12,498 bases of DNA from Chloroflexota bacterium (GTDB taxonomy: Bacteria; Chloroflexota; Anaerolineae; UBA4142). Of this stretch, positions 1-6,507 are shown in pieces. The stretch's first letter is position 1, and every line of letters starts with the position of its first letter. Both the position numbers and the translations under genes were made by a program. The DNA lies in NCBI GenBank assembly GCA_016200825.1, contig JACQEA010000486.1, positions 1 to 12,498 on the forward strand, in the 5' to 3' direction. The notes under the pieces are model-generated. The model did no database searches. It had not been told where the DNA came from and saw only the letters and a list, made by a program, of their open reading frames with translations.

Positions 1-920
1 CCCAGAATCGGCACCGATTTTTTCCCGCGCAAAATTCCAAACGCGAGCGGCTTGCCCGGTTTCATTTTCACTTGCCAAAAATGCATCTCGCCTTCTGCGC
101 CCAAGACATCTTTGACGATATCGTAATCGCCAACCGACACGCCCGCGCTCGTGATAAATAAATCTACATCCGCATCCAGCCCCGCGCGAATTTTCGCGGT
201 GAGATCCGCGATGTTATCGCGCGCGATGCCAAGCGGAATCGGAATGCCGCCGGCTTTCAACACCGCCGCGGCGTTCGAGTATTCGTTCGAGTTGCGAATT
301 TTTCCCGGCGCAATCGGTTCATCAATCGAAACTAATTCATCGCCCGTCGCGAGAATTGCGACGCGCGGGCGGCGATGCGTACGGATTTCTTTTTTCCCAA
401 CCGTCGCCAGCACGCCGATTTCAGGCGCGCGCACGATCGTTCCTTTCCGCAAAACCATTTCGCCCGCGCGAATATCTTCGCCCGCGTTACGCACATTGTC
501 GCCGCGATTCATCGCGCGCAAAATTTCAACCGCCGCGCGATTTTTTCCCGCGCCGCGCGTCTCAACGCCTTCCGACGTTTCTTCAAAACGCACAACCGTA
601 TCCGCGCCCTCTGGAACCGGCGCGCCGGTCATGATGCGCATCGCTTGTCCGCGCTCGACGCGTTTTTGCGCGACATATCCCGCCGCGACATCGCCAATGA
701 CGCGCAACGTAATCGGATTTTCGCGCGCCGCGCGCGCGATATCTTCCGCGCGCACCGCGTAACCATCCATCGCGGAATTGTTGAACGGCGGCACGTTGAT
801 TTCGGAAACCACATCTTCCGCCAGCACGCGATCCAACGCGTCGAGCAAATTGACGCGCTCGGGTTCGAGCGGAGAAAAATGTTTGAGAATATAATCGCGC
901 GCTTCTTCAACCGAAATCAT
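1..920 (-). CDS. moeA: Molybdopterin molybdenumtransferase MoeA, C-terminus beyond the window
   Basis: MoeA inserts molybdate into adenylylated molybdopterin in the cytoplasm to form molybdenum cofactor. 306 complete codons are visible. Residues 44-57 read PPFNNSAMDGYAVR, the family signature. RIMTGAPVPEGAD (95-107), ATGDELV (191-197), TSAGVSVGDYD (257-267) and MKPGKPLAFG (286-295) follow in the normal order. The usual TSGGVS has Ala at its second-to-last Gly, a mild change. The ATG at 920 is preceded by a G-rich ribosome-binding site (GGGGGG then ACG). The frame is open to the left edge, so roughly the last 100 residues of a family member of about 400 are missing. It starts 26 bp after the stop of the glycan-operon membrane gene and may be read through from it. 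With fdhD and mobA it belongs to Mo-enzyme maturation. The identification is firm. Confidence 0.95.
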   Translation of the reverse strand, partial: MISVEEARDYILKHFSPLEPERVNLLDALDRVLAEDVVSEINVPPFNNSAMDGYAVRAEDIARAARENPITLRVIGDVAAGYVAQKRVERGQAMRIMTGAPVPEGADTVVRFEETSEGVETRGAGKNRAAVEILRAMNRGDNVRNAGEDIRAGEMVLRKGTIVRAPEIGVLATVGKKEIRTHRRPRVAILATGDELVSIDEPIAPGKIRNSNEYSNAAAVLKAGGIPIPLGIARDNIADLTAKIRAGLDADVDLFITSAGVSVGDYDIVKDVLGAEGEMHFWQVKMKPGKPLAFGILRGKKSVPIL

Positions 921-946
921 CGTCCCCCCATTCAAACTGCCGAACT

Positions 947-2863
947 TTATTTCATATCGGCGCAATGAGTGAATACTCGAATTGACCTGAGTGAAATGTC
1001 AGCCGGCACATCAACTGGATCGAGGCGCAATTGAGTGATTCGATCTTGGATTAACAATTTTCCGTTCTTGGCAAGATCGAGGCGCAAGGTGTGAAAATTT
1101 CCATCTGCCGGTACAGAGAATGTTTCTTTCAAGTCCGGCGAGAAATCTTGTTGCAGCGCGCCCAGCCAATAAAGTTTACCGTGTACGTCCGGTTGATCCG
1201 CGCGAATCGCGAGCGTGATTTCGACATCGCCGATGACGAGCGATGGAATATTCATCGGCGGGCTGCCCATCGAAGAATCATTGGCAAGCGCATGCGTTGC
1301 CAGCGAACCATCGCGAAATTGAAATTCCGAAAGCGCATTCCACGCTTCCCATCCTTGCGCATCGGTAGAAAAATCCCAACTCAGCGCGAGGTTTTCAGAT
1401 GCTTCACATTGCTTTCGTTTTCTCAAAAGCAACATCAAATCTTGCCGCTCGGTTACCTTGCGATGATCAATCGTGAAAAGTAATGTTCGATCCGGATCAT
1501 CAAGCCACAATGGAAATTCAGAGAAATTGAACGCTTCGATCGTTGGATTATTATAGACTAGTTGAATTGCCGAGTTAAACCCAACTAGAAAAACTAGCGT
1601 TCCATCTGGCAAGCGATCGGGGACGCCGACAAAAATCATTCGCGTTTCGGGCCGAACAATCGGAGCAATAGACTTGACTTGTTGAACGATCGCTTGGGTT
1701 ATTTCTCCGGCGCGATGAAACGATTGATTACGCGTACTAGTTGCCAGACTATAACTTATGCTTAAGATAATTAGCAAGAGAGCGCCGGAGATCGCAATCA
1801 ATTTGTTCGAGTGGCTTTGAATTTGAAACAAAACAAACGTGAGAACAAGTGCAATCCCAAATGCAGGCGAATAGAATGAACGCTGGGTCGGTCCGGCGAT
1901 TGATGAAATGGTCGGAATAAAAGTAATCGGAATCCACGTTAGCCCAAATATCAGAATCCGTTGGCCGCGCAGCATCGCGACAGAAAAAATCACCACTCCC
2001 GCTAAAAGGGCGATCACGCGCGATGATAATCCTAAATTCATCGGCTCGATAGCATTATCCAACGCGCCGACTCCCCAGTTGAACACGTCGGAACTGCTAG
2101 CTTGAGCGCCGTGAAAACCAAATGTACCAAGTACAAAAATGCGAAACAAGAGATAAATAACAGTTACCAAAATAAAAGGCGCGAAGCGTTTCGCGAGTTG
2201 CCCAAAATTGAACGAGGCACGATAACTCCAGACAATATCATAAACCAAAATCGCGAGCGGGATCATTAACGCAGATTCTTTTGCTAACAGCGCCAAGCAG
2301 TACATCAGAACCGCAAGTGAAAGAAGATAATTCGATTTTCTTTCCCGGGAGAGAATAAAAAAAATCAAGCTAGTGAAACAGAAAATTCCAACTAACATAT
2401 CTCCGCGCGCGGTCATCCATGCAACCGCGCTGACGTTCACGGGCATGATCGCAAAAAGCGCGCTGACAACCAATGCCACTAAGCGTCGGCGGGTCACGAG
2501 CGCGCTCAACACGAATACTTGGAACGATGCCAGTAAATGCAAAAGAATTTTGCTCAAGTGGAAACCGACTGGCGACAGATTCCACATTAGATAATCTACA
2601 AACACGGAGAGATAAACCAGAGGCCGGAAATAATGATAAATGTTGAAAATTCCCAGAAACCATTCCTTCCACAACTCTCCCTGCAATAACATAGAGTGAT
2701 TGAAATTCAGGAAAGCGATTAAATCAAAATCATCGCTAGAAAAATACGCGTCTATGGAAGGAGCATACACTGCAAAAATGACGACGACTAACAATAAAAG
2801 CACAATCCGATAGAAATGCTTGCGCGGAATCTGAAACGAATTCCATTTTGGTTTACTTATCAC
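947..2863 (-). CDS. Multi-pass membrane glycosyltransferase-like protein (GT-C type) with C-terminal beta-sandwich-like domain
   Basis: Predicted integral-membrane sugar transferase using a lipid-linked donor; donor and acceptor are unknown. From the GTG at 2863 the protein has 638 residues. A hydrophobic helix comes first, followed by an acidic loop SSDDFD (about residues 42-47). That is the position of the catalytic acidic residue in GT-C enzymes. FRPL follows, then a Pro-Val-Asn-rich segment with AVAWMTARGD, and LLAKESAL, all resembling GT39/TMTC-like proteins. Many further membrane helices run to about residue 400. The last ~147 residues (from LALSWDFSTD) are soluble and beta-rich, ending ITQLRLDP...LRSIRV, a wording typical of carbohydrate-binding-like jelly rolls. 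A longer frame begins at an ATG at 2935. I prefer GTG 2863, which overlaps the methyltransferase stop by 11 bp and follows a good ribosome-binding site (AGGGGCGAG). Last gene of the glycan operon. Confidence 0.75.
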   Translation of the reverse strand: MISKPKWNSFQIPRKHFYRIVLLLLVVVIFAVYAPSIDAYFSSDDFDLIAFLNFNHSMLLQGELWKEWFLGIFNIYHYFRPLVYLSVFVDYLMWNLSPVGFHLSKILLHLLASFQVFVLSALVTRRRLVALVVSALFAIMPVNVSAVAWMTARGDMLVGIFCFTSLIFFILSRERKSNYLLSLAVLMYCLALLAKESALMIPLAILVYDIVWSYRASFNFGQLAKRFAPFILVTVIYLLFRIFVLGTFGFHGAQASSSDVFNWGVGALDNAIEPMNLGLSSRVIALLAGVVIFSVAMLRGQRILIFGLTWIPITFIPTISSIAGPTQRSFYSPAFGIALVLTFVLFQIQSHSNKLIAISGALLLIILSISYSLATSTRNQSFHRAGEITQAIVQQVKSIAPIVRPETRMIFVGVPDRLPDGTLVFLVGFNSAIQLVYNNPTIEAFNFSEFPLWLDDPDRTLLFTIDHRKVTERQDLMLLLRKRKQCEASENLALSWDFSTDAQGWEAWNALSEFQFRDGSLATHALANDSSMGSPPMNIPSLVIGDVEITLAIRADQPDVHGKLYWLGALQQDFSPDLKETFSVPADGNFHTLRLDLAKNGKLLIQDRITQLRLDPVDVPADISLRSIRVFTHCADMK

Positions 2864-3587
2864 CGCACTCGCCCCTGAAAATTTGGAAAGGCAAGCCGGC
2901 GCGCCAAATGGGCACGCGCTCGAGTAATCTTTCAAGCCGCGCGCCTATCCTGAAGTTCGCGATGAAAGGCGGAAAGAATCCAAAGCGGACGAAACTTGAG
3001 TGAGCAAAATTCGCGCGGTTCAGCGCATCGAAAATGTAGCGGGGACTCATCAAGCGAATTCCTTTTTCGCCTTGCCAAGTCATTCCCGGAATAAATAAAA
3101 TTTGCAGATAGTACAATGGGTTTAACGGATTGGGTTCCAAAAAAACAAGCCGTCCATTGTTTTTTAGCAATCGCCGCATTCCTTGCAAACAACCGGCTAC
3201 ATCATGCAAATGATGGAGCGTGAAAAATCCCACTACGGCATCAAACTGCCCAAGCAATTCAGGCGGCGGATTCAAAATATCGCCGCAGTGTAATGGAATG
3301 TTGAATCGCCCATTGTTGAATTGAACCAATCTATCCAAGAGGACTTGGGAAAGATCCAAACCTTCCACGCGAATGCCGCGCTCGGCAAGGATTAAAGTGT
3401 AGCGACCCATTCCACAGCCAACATCCAGTACGCGCTCACCCGCGCGAATACCGCCATAGGTTACGAGTTGATCCACTTGGCGCCGAAGATAAGGCGTGCC
3501 AACCGGAATCATTGTGCGTTTATTGGTTTCTTCGAAATAACGGAGTTGATAAGAATTGTGTCTAGCGCGTTCCATTGAACGGTTCAT
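2853..3587 (-). CDS. Class I SAM-dependent methyltransferase
   Basis: 244-residue methyltransferase with a Rossmann core. Motif I VLDVGCGMG is at residues 53-61, the acidic ribose-binding residue is in GLDLS (Asp78), CGDI is at 101-104, and the motif IV/V region reads FDAVVGFFTLHHLHD (115-129). This matches the Methyltransf_11/25 group, which methylates small molecules or sugars. Its place between a glycosyltransferase and a GT-C-type gene suggests methylation of a sugar residue or a lipid-linked intermediate, but the substrate cannot be read from the sequence. The ATG at 3587 lies inside the end of the upstream GT2 gene (26-bp overlap) and is preceded by AGGTGAG with a spacing of about five bases, so this start is well supported. 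The stop overlaps the next gene by 11 bp, which points to translational coupling. Confidence 0.88.
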   Translation of the reverse strand: MNRSMERARHNSYQLRYFEETNKRTMIPVGTPYLRRQVDQLVTYGGIRAGERVLDVGCGMGRYTLILAERGIRVEGLDLSQVLLDRLVQFNNGRFNIPLHCGDILNPPPELLGQFDAVVGFFTLHHLHDVAGCLQGMRRLLKNNGRLVFLEPNPLNPLYYLQILFIPGMTWQGEKGIRLMSPRYIFDALNRANFAHSSFVRFGFFPPFIANFRIGARLERLLERVPIWRAGLPFQIFRGECGDK

Positions 3588-4398
3588 TCAGCTCACCTGG
3601 GTGTTGTTGAAAAATATTACCGATTCGTTTGTATTCAACAGTCTCATGAAAAATTTTTACCGGACGCGCCAGTTTCAATTGAACTCTCAGAGATAAAAGC
3701 GATACGAATGATACCAGCCCGCTCTTGAAACGAGAGAAAAAAGTGTAAGCCGAAGTTCCGTGCACGCGGCGCGACCGCTCCACCGGGATTGAAACAAGCG
3801 GCAAACCGGCGCTCGCGAGCATTGCGATTATTGACGGACGATTAACTCGCATCTGCAATAGCCGATTGCACATTCGGCGATCAATCGCGAAATAAAGTCC
3901 TGCGTCAATCGGCGCGCCACTTAGTAGATGAAAGATTACTTTATAAATACGCGAGGTGATGAGTCTAGATACAGATTCATAATGACCGCGCTTGCCTGCA
4001 AAAACCGCAGAAAAATTTTCGCTTAACTTGGAGAGCAGAAGCGGAATTGCTTCCGGTGGATCTTGCAAATCGGCGTCCATAACAACGATGATATCTGCAT
4101 GGGCATGCGCCAAACCTAACAAAATCGCGCGATGTTGTCCCACATTTTTTGTTAGCGCGAGAACCCCAACCGTTGCGTCTTTCCGCGCGAGATTTTCCAA
4201 GATTTGGAGTGATTCGTCCGAACTGGCATCATCAACGAAAATTATTTCGCGATCAATCTGGTGGGATTGCAAGACGGTGATTAGCCGCGTGTACAGTTCT
4301 AAAAGTGTTTCCGCATTTCGATAAACAGGTAAAACGATGCTCACCCTGACCAAAGAATCATTCTCAACATCACCTTGGGCTTGCGTCGTTAATCGCAT
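3562..4398 (-). CDS. GT2 family glycosyltransferase, DPM1/ArnC-like, without C-terminal membrane helices
   Basis: GT-A-fold transferase that probably moves a sugar from an NDP donor to a polyprenyl phosphate or glycan acceptor. Visible motifs are SIVLPVYRNAE (20-30), FVDDAS (54-59), NVGQHRA (85-91) and MDADLQDPPE (107-116, carrying the metal-binding DAD). RRVHGTSAYTF (210-220) matches the R..G.S.YT element of polyprenyl-phosphate glycosyltransferases. At 278 residues it is shorter than the usual 310-330. The region after residue 221 has no clear pair of transmembrane helices, so it may be peripheral or may rely on the membrane protein encoded downstream. The ATG at 4398 overlaps the epimerase by 29 bp and has only a weak GAG-type ribosome-binding site. 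A TTG at codon 16 is a possible alternative. Confidence 0.88.
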   Translation of the reverse strand: MRLTTQAQGDVENDSLVRVSIVLPVYRNAETLLELYTRLITVLQSHQIDREIIFVDDASSDESLQILENLARKDATVGVLALTKNVGQHRAILLGLAHAHADIIVVMDADLQDPPEAIPLLLSKLSENFSAVFAGKRGHYESVSRLITSRIYKVIFHLLSGAPIDAGLYFAIDRRMCNRLLQMRVNRPSIIAMLASAGLPLVSIPVERSRRVHGTSAYTFFSRFKSGLVSFVSLLSLRVQLKLARPVKIFHETVEYKRIGNIFQQHPGELNEPFNGTR

Positions 4399-5356
4399 CT
4401 TGATACTCGTGTTGATGAAGCCGAATCCATGCGACCGTCTTTTCTAAACCGGCACGCAATGAATAACGCGGTCGCCATTCAAGTAATTTTTTTGCCTTGA
4501 GAATATTTGCGCGCCAATAATGGTTATCGTACTCGCGCGCTGTAAATTCGCCAATTCTGATTGTCAACTTTTTTCCTAAAATCCTCTCTATCGTCGCAAC
4601 CACTTGCTCGTTGCTTGCCTGTTGACCCGATCCAATATTAATGATATTGCCCTTGATCTTGTCAGCCGTTATTGCGCGCACACACGCGTCAACCACATCT
4701 TTGACAAAAATCCAATCATGCATGAAACCGCGTTCGGTCAAGATAATCTCACGATCATTCAAGCCGCGCATGATCGCGGTCGGAATTAGACGCGCGGGCG
4801 ATTCCCAATAACCGTAAACTGAAAAAAGACGCAAGACCACAATCGGCAAATGGAATTGCCGCGCATAGTGTTGACACAACAAAGTTGCCGACGCTTTTGT
4901 TGCGCCATGCAATGTCGTTGGTTCGAGCGTGTCCGTCTCGACCAATCGCCGACGGCGTGCTCCATATTCTAACGATGAACCGATTTGAATAAAACGATTA
5001 TAGTTCACCTTGCGCGTCGCGTGTAACAAGTTGACCGTGCCAAGAATGTTCGTTTGAATAGCTTCCCAGGGATCCATGCTGGAAGGATCGCCGCCCTGTT
5101 TAGCAAAATTGAAAATTATTTCCGGCTGTGATTCATCTACGACCCGTTGAACTTCTTCACGATTAGACAAATCCGCGCGGTGAAGATTTAGTTGAGAAAG
5201 TATTTCTTCGATTCTCCATAAACGCGAAGTTGACCGAATCAAAACGTGCACCTGCGCGCCCTGACTAATCAATTCTCGAACTAAATTTGAACCAACAAAA
5301 CCTGCCGCGCCGGTCACAAGAACGCGCGTCCCGCGCAGACTAGGACGTGTATGCAA
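4370..5356 (-). CDS. NAD-dependent NDP-sugar epimerase/dehydratase (extended SDR), 5' end displaced by an inserted element
   Basis: Extended short-chain dehydrogenase acting on nucleotide sugars. Residue numbers count from the TTG at 5368. The NAD motif GAAGFVG is at 20-26, IGSS (129-132) supplies the catalytic Ser, and the Y-x-x-x-K site reads HGATK (154-158), so the expected Tyr is His. LRLFSVYG (169-176) and a C-terminal substrate lobe follow. The open frame begins at TTG 5368, but TTG 5356 has GAGG six bases upstream and is the better start; both lie inside the element at 5341-5442. Excising that element gives an in-frame ATG at 5456 with an AGGAG site, and a protein beginning MSSIVSLRGTRVLVTG. 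The gene overlaps the downstream GT2 by 29 bp. Oxidoreductase family certain, exact sugar unknown; the altered Tyr and displaced start leave its activity open. Confidence 0.88.
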   Translation of the reverse strand: MHTRPSLRGTRVLVTGAAGFVGSNLVRELISQGAQVHVLIRSTSRLWRIEEILSQLNLHRADLSNREEVQRVVDESQPEIIFNFAKQGGDPSSMDPWEAIQTNILGTVNLLHATRKVNYNRFIQIGSSLEYGARRRRLVETDTLEPTTLHGATKASATLLCQHYARQFHLPIVVLRLFSVYGYWESPARLIPTAIMRGLNDREIILTERGFMHDWIFVKDVVDACVRAITADKIKGNIINIGSGQQASNEQVVATIERILGKKLTIRIGEFTAREYDNHYWRANILKAKKLLEWRPRYSLRAGLEKTVAWIRLHQHEYQDAINDASPR

Positions 5357-5456
5357 AATCTTCCTCAAGAATTATTAGATGGTTGGCAACCTCGATTTTC
5401 AACAAAACCAGCGGCAATAAATCTTTTTGCATACACGTCCTAACGATTGAGGACAT
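5340..5456 (-). CDS. 38-residue leader ORF created by the insertion; remnant of the original epimerase start
   Basis: Starts at ATG 5456, three bases after a strong AGGAG ribosome-binding site. It begins inside the last codons of the aldolase gene (17-bp overlap), crosses the whole inserted element and stops at TAG 5340-5342. It reads MSSIVRTC..., ending ...EEDFAYTS. Only the first five codons are original epimerase sequence. The net insertion of 100 bp shifts the frame, so this ORF cannot continue into the epimerase. It terminates 14 bases beyond the TTG at 5356, so it may be translated only as a relay that brings ribosomes to that TTG by termination and re-initiation. It has no recognisable domain. 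This is an inference from frame and ribosome-binding site, without evidence of expression. Confidence 0.5.
   Translation of the reverse strand: MSSIVRTCMQKDLLPLVLLKIEVANHLIILEEDFAYTS
5341..5442. mobile_element. MITE-like element: perfect 18-bp terminal inverted repeats with TA ends
   Basis: The left arm, taggacgtgtatgcaaaa (5341-5358), is the exact reverse complement of the right arm at 5425-5442. The two enclose 66 bp of AT-rich sequence containing a small palindrome, ggttggcaacc (5381-5391). The ends are TA, which fits the TA target duplication of IS630/Tc1-type elements. Removing one element copy plus one TA restores a start codon, a ribosome-binding site and the reading frame of the epimerase. 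No transposase is encoded, so it would be non-autonomous. Transcribed as part of the operon, it would form a hairpin of 18 base pairs. A native regulatory hairpin is the alternative. Confidence 0.75.
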
Positions 5457-6249
5457 TTTCTCCTGCGCGCGGCAATGAACGACCGTACGCTTGAATCGCC
5501 ACATCAAGCTCGCGCCGGTCTTGCGCGACTTGATCAGTTGAGCGAAGTCGAGCGAACTGAATCGCGTTCAACAATCGCGGAATTTCTATCGCGACATCTC
5601 TGCCGTGAATATCGCGATGAAAAGAACGGCGCAAAAAACTGAATTGGCAATCGAGCCGCGCCATTTCGCCAATAAACAATCGGCATGGAATTGGCTGACC
5701 GCGCTCTGGCAACGTGAGACCACCAAAACCAAATGGGACGCGGAAGGCGCGCTTGACTCGTTCGACCGTGCCATCTGTTATGGCGGAAAAAATGTTTTGG
5801 ACTTGACGTTCAATCGCCAAATCATTAAGCCCCAGATATACACGCGCCAATGGCAATCGCGCAAGTTCATCCGCGATTTGAACCGCCGCCTTTGTTTCGA
5901 CAAGAATCCCGACCTTGCACCGATCTCGCGCAAACTTCAAGACTTGTTCCACTTGGCCGGTGGTGCGCACCATCGGCAGTAAAATTTCATCGGCACCGGC
6001 ATCAATCGCTTGCTCGACCTCCTTCTTTGTCGTCACACCTGATTCATTGATACGGCACACAACGAGTCCTTGCGTGGCGGCGCGGACGCGACGCAAGTCA
6101 TCGAGCGTATCATGATTGATTTGCGTGTCGGCGAGCTCTTGCCTTTTTTCTTTTCCAAAATTCTCCCAATCAACTATGATTCCATGAACTCCCGCTTTAG
6201 TTGCTTGTTGGATAAAATCAGGATTCGTCGAAAACAATAAAAGTTCCAC
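5440..6249 (-). CDS. HpcH/HpaI aldolase / citrate-lyase family protein
   Basis: Probable TIM-barrel class II aldolase or lyase acting on a 2-oxo acid or acyl-CoA substrate with a divalent metal. Numbered from the GTG at 6249 (269 residues), IIVDWEN holds Asp27 and Glu29, VVCRINE holds Arg66, ILLPMVRT precedes the metal-binding Glu118 in GILVET, and the following loop reads YLGLNDLA with Asp143. This motif order and the length fit the family. A longer frame starts at TTG 6267. GTG 6249 is preferred because a GGGGGTGAGG ribosome-binding site lies just upstream, although its spacing is tight. It is the first gene of the glycan operon, so it may make or trim an unusual acidic sugar or a carboxylated side group. 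That role is inference only; no substrate can be assigned. Confidence 0.8.
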   Translation of the reverse strand: MELLLFSTNPDFIQQATKAGVHGIIVDWENFGKEKRQELADTQINHDTLDDLRRVRAATQGLVVCRINESGVTTKKEVEQAIDAGADEILLPMVRTTGQVEQVLKFARDRCKVGILVETKAAVQIADELARLPLARVYLGLNDLAIERQVQNIFSAITDGTVERVKRAFRVPFGFGGLTLPERGQPIPCRLFIGEMARLDCQFSFLRRSFHRDIHGRDVAIEIPRLLNAIQFARLRSTDQVAQDRRELDVAIQAYGRSLPRAGENVLNR

Positions 6250-6314
6250 CGCCTCACCCCCGCTCAAATTCGACGCGCGAATAGCTAATAGACTTTATTC
6301 AGAATAAAAAATCT

Positions 6315-6431
6315 CACCGCCAAAGCCTGTCCTGAACGAAGCGAATGGGACGCCAAGTGCGCGAAGAAAAAAAACGAAGCTTTCACGCTTGTTTTATTGT
6401 TTATTCTTGGCGTTCTTTGCGTCTTTGCGGT
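6315..6431. repeat. Palindromic intergenic repeat with a 24-bp segment nested in its left arm
   Basis: The right arm 6406-6431 (cttggcg...tttgcggt) reverse-complements to accgcaaagacgcaaagaacgccaag. The left arm reads accgccaaag (6316-6325), then 24 unrelated bases (6326-6349, cctgtcctgaac...), then acgccaagtgcgcgaag (6350-6366). Deleting the 24 bases makes the two arms align along almost their full length. The loop contains an A-run and a small gaagc/gctt stem. No coding potential is seen here. Confidence 0.65.
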
Positions 6432-6468
6432 AACACTTACACCTGCACTTGCCGCAGGTGCAAGTGTT
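6432..6468 (-). terminator. 15-bp hairpin downstream of fdhD
   Basis: aacacttacacctgc (6432-6446) pairs with gcaggtgcaagtgtt (6454-6468) with one mismatch and a 7-base loop. It lies 40 bases after the fdhD stop. There is no U-tract, so it may stabilise the mRNA end or be a repeat unit rather than an intrinsic terminator. Confidence 0.45.
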
Positions 6469-6507
6469 TCGCATAAAGTCTAATAAATATTTGTCCCATC
6501 TTTTCGC

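Larger units (their letters stand above)
6289..6482. repeat. Segment bounded by 10-bp inverted repeats with TA ends; possible second MITE-like unit
   Basis: TAGACTTTAT at 6289-6298 is perfectly inverted at 6473-6482. With one gap the similarity extends inward: TTCAGAA on the left against TGCGAA on the right. The segment fills most of the spacer between fdhD and the aldolase gene, and contains the broken palindrome and the hairpin listed separately. The terminal wording (TAG..AC..TATGC) resembles the ends of the 5341-5442 element. A 15-base palindrome, tttattcagaataaa (6294-6308), overlaps its left end. Ten base pairs is short, so the call is tentative. Confidence 0.4.

Noticed and set aside
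151..968. Two overlapping plus-strand open frames (203 and 197 codons) opposite moeA
   Set aside because: moeA motifs are intact on the minus strand across the whole stretch. The antisense products are Arg/Ala-rich and featureless.
2864..2935. Longer N-terminus for the GT-C-like protein, from the ATG at 2935
   Set aside because: The extra 24 residues lie fully within the methyltransferase gene (an 83-bp overlap). The GTG at 2863 has a better ribosome-binding site and a normal 11-bp overlap.
5341..5442. Intrinsic terminator between the aldolase and epimerase genes
   Set aside because: The 66-base loop is too long and no U-tract follows the stem. The gene restoration on excision favours an inserted element.
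6250..6300. Promoter for the glycan operon
   Set aside because: A-T rich words such as TATTCT and TATTAG occur, but no convincing -35/-10 pair with 16-18 bp spacing could be chosen.
6268..6507. CRISPR array or small-RNA gene in the repeat-rich spacer
   Set aside because: The repeats are inverted, not direct and regularly spaced. No clear promoter or terminator pair for an sRNA is visible.
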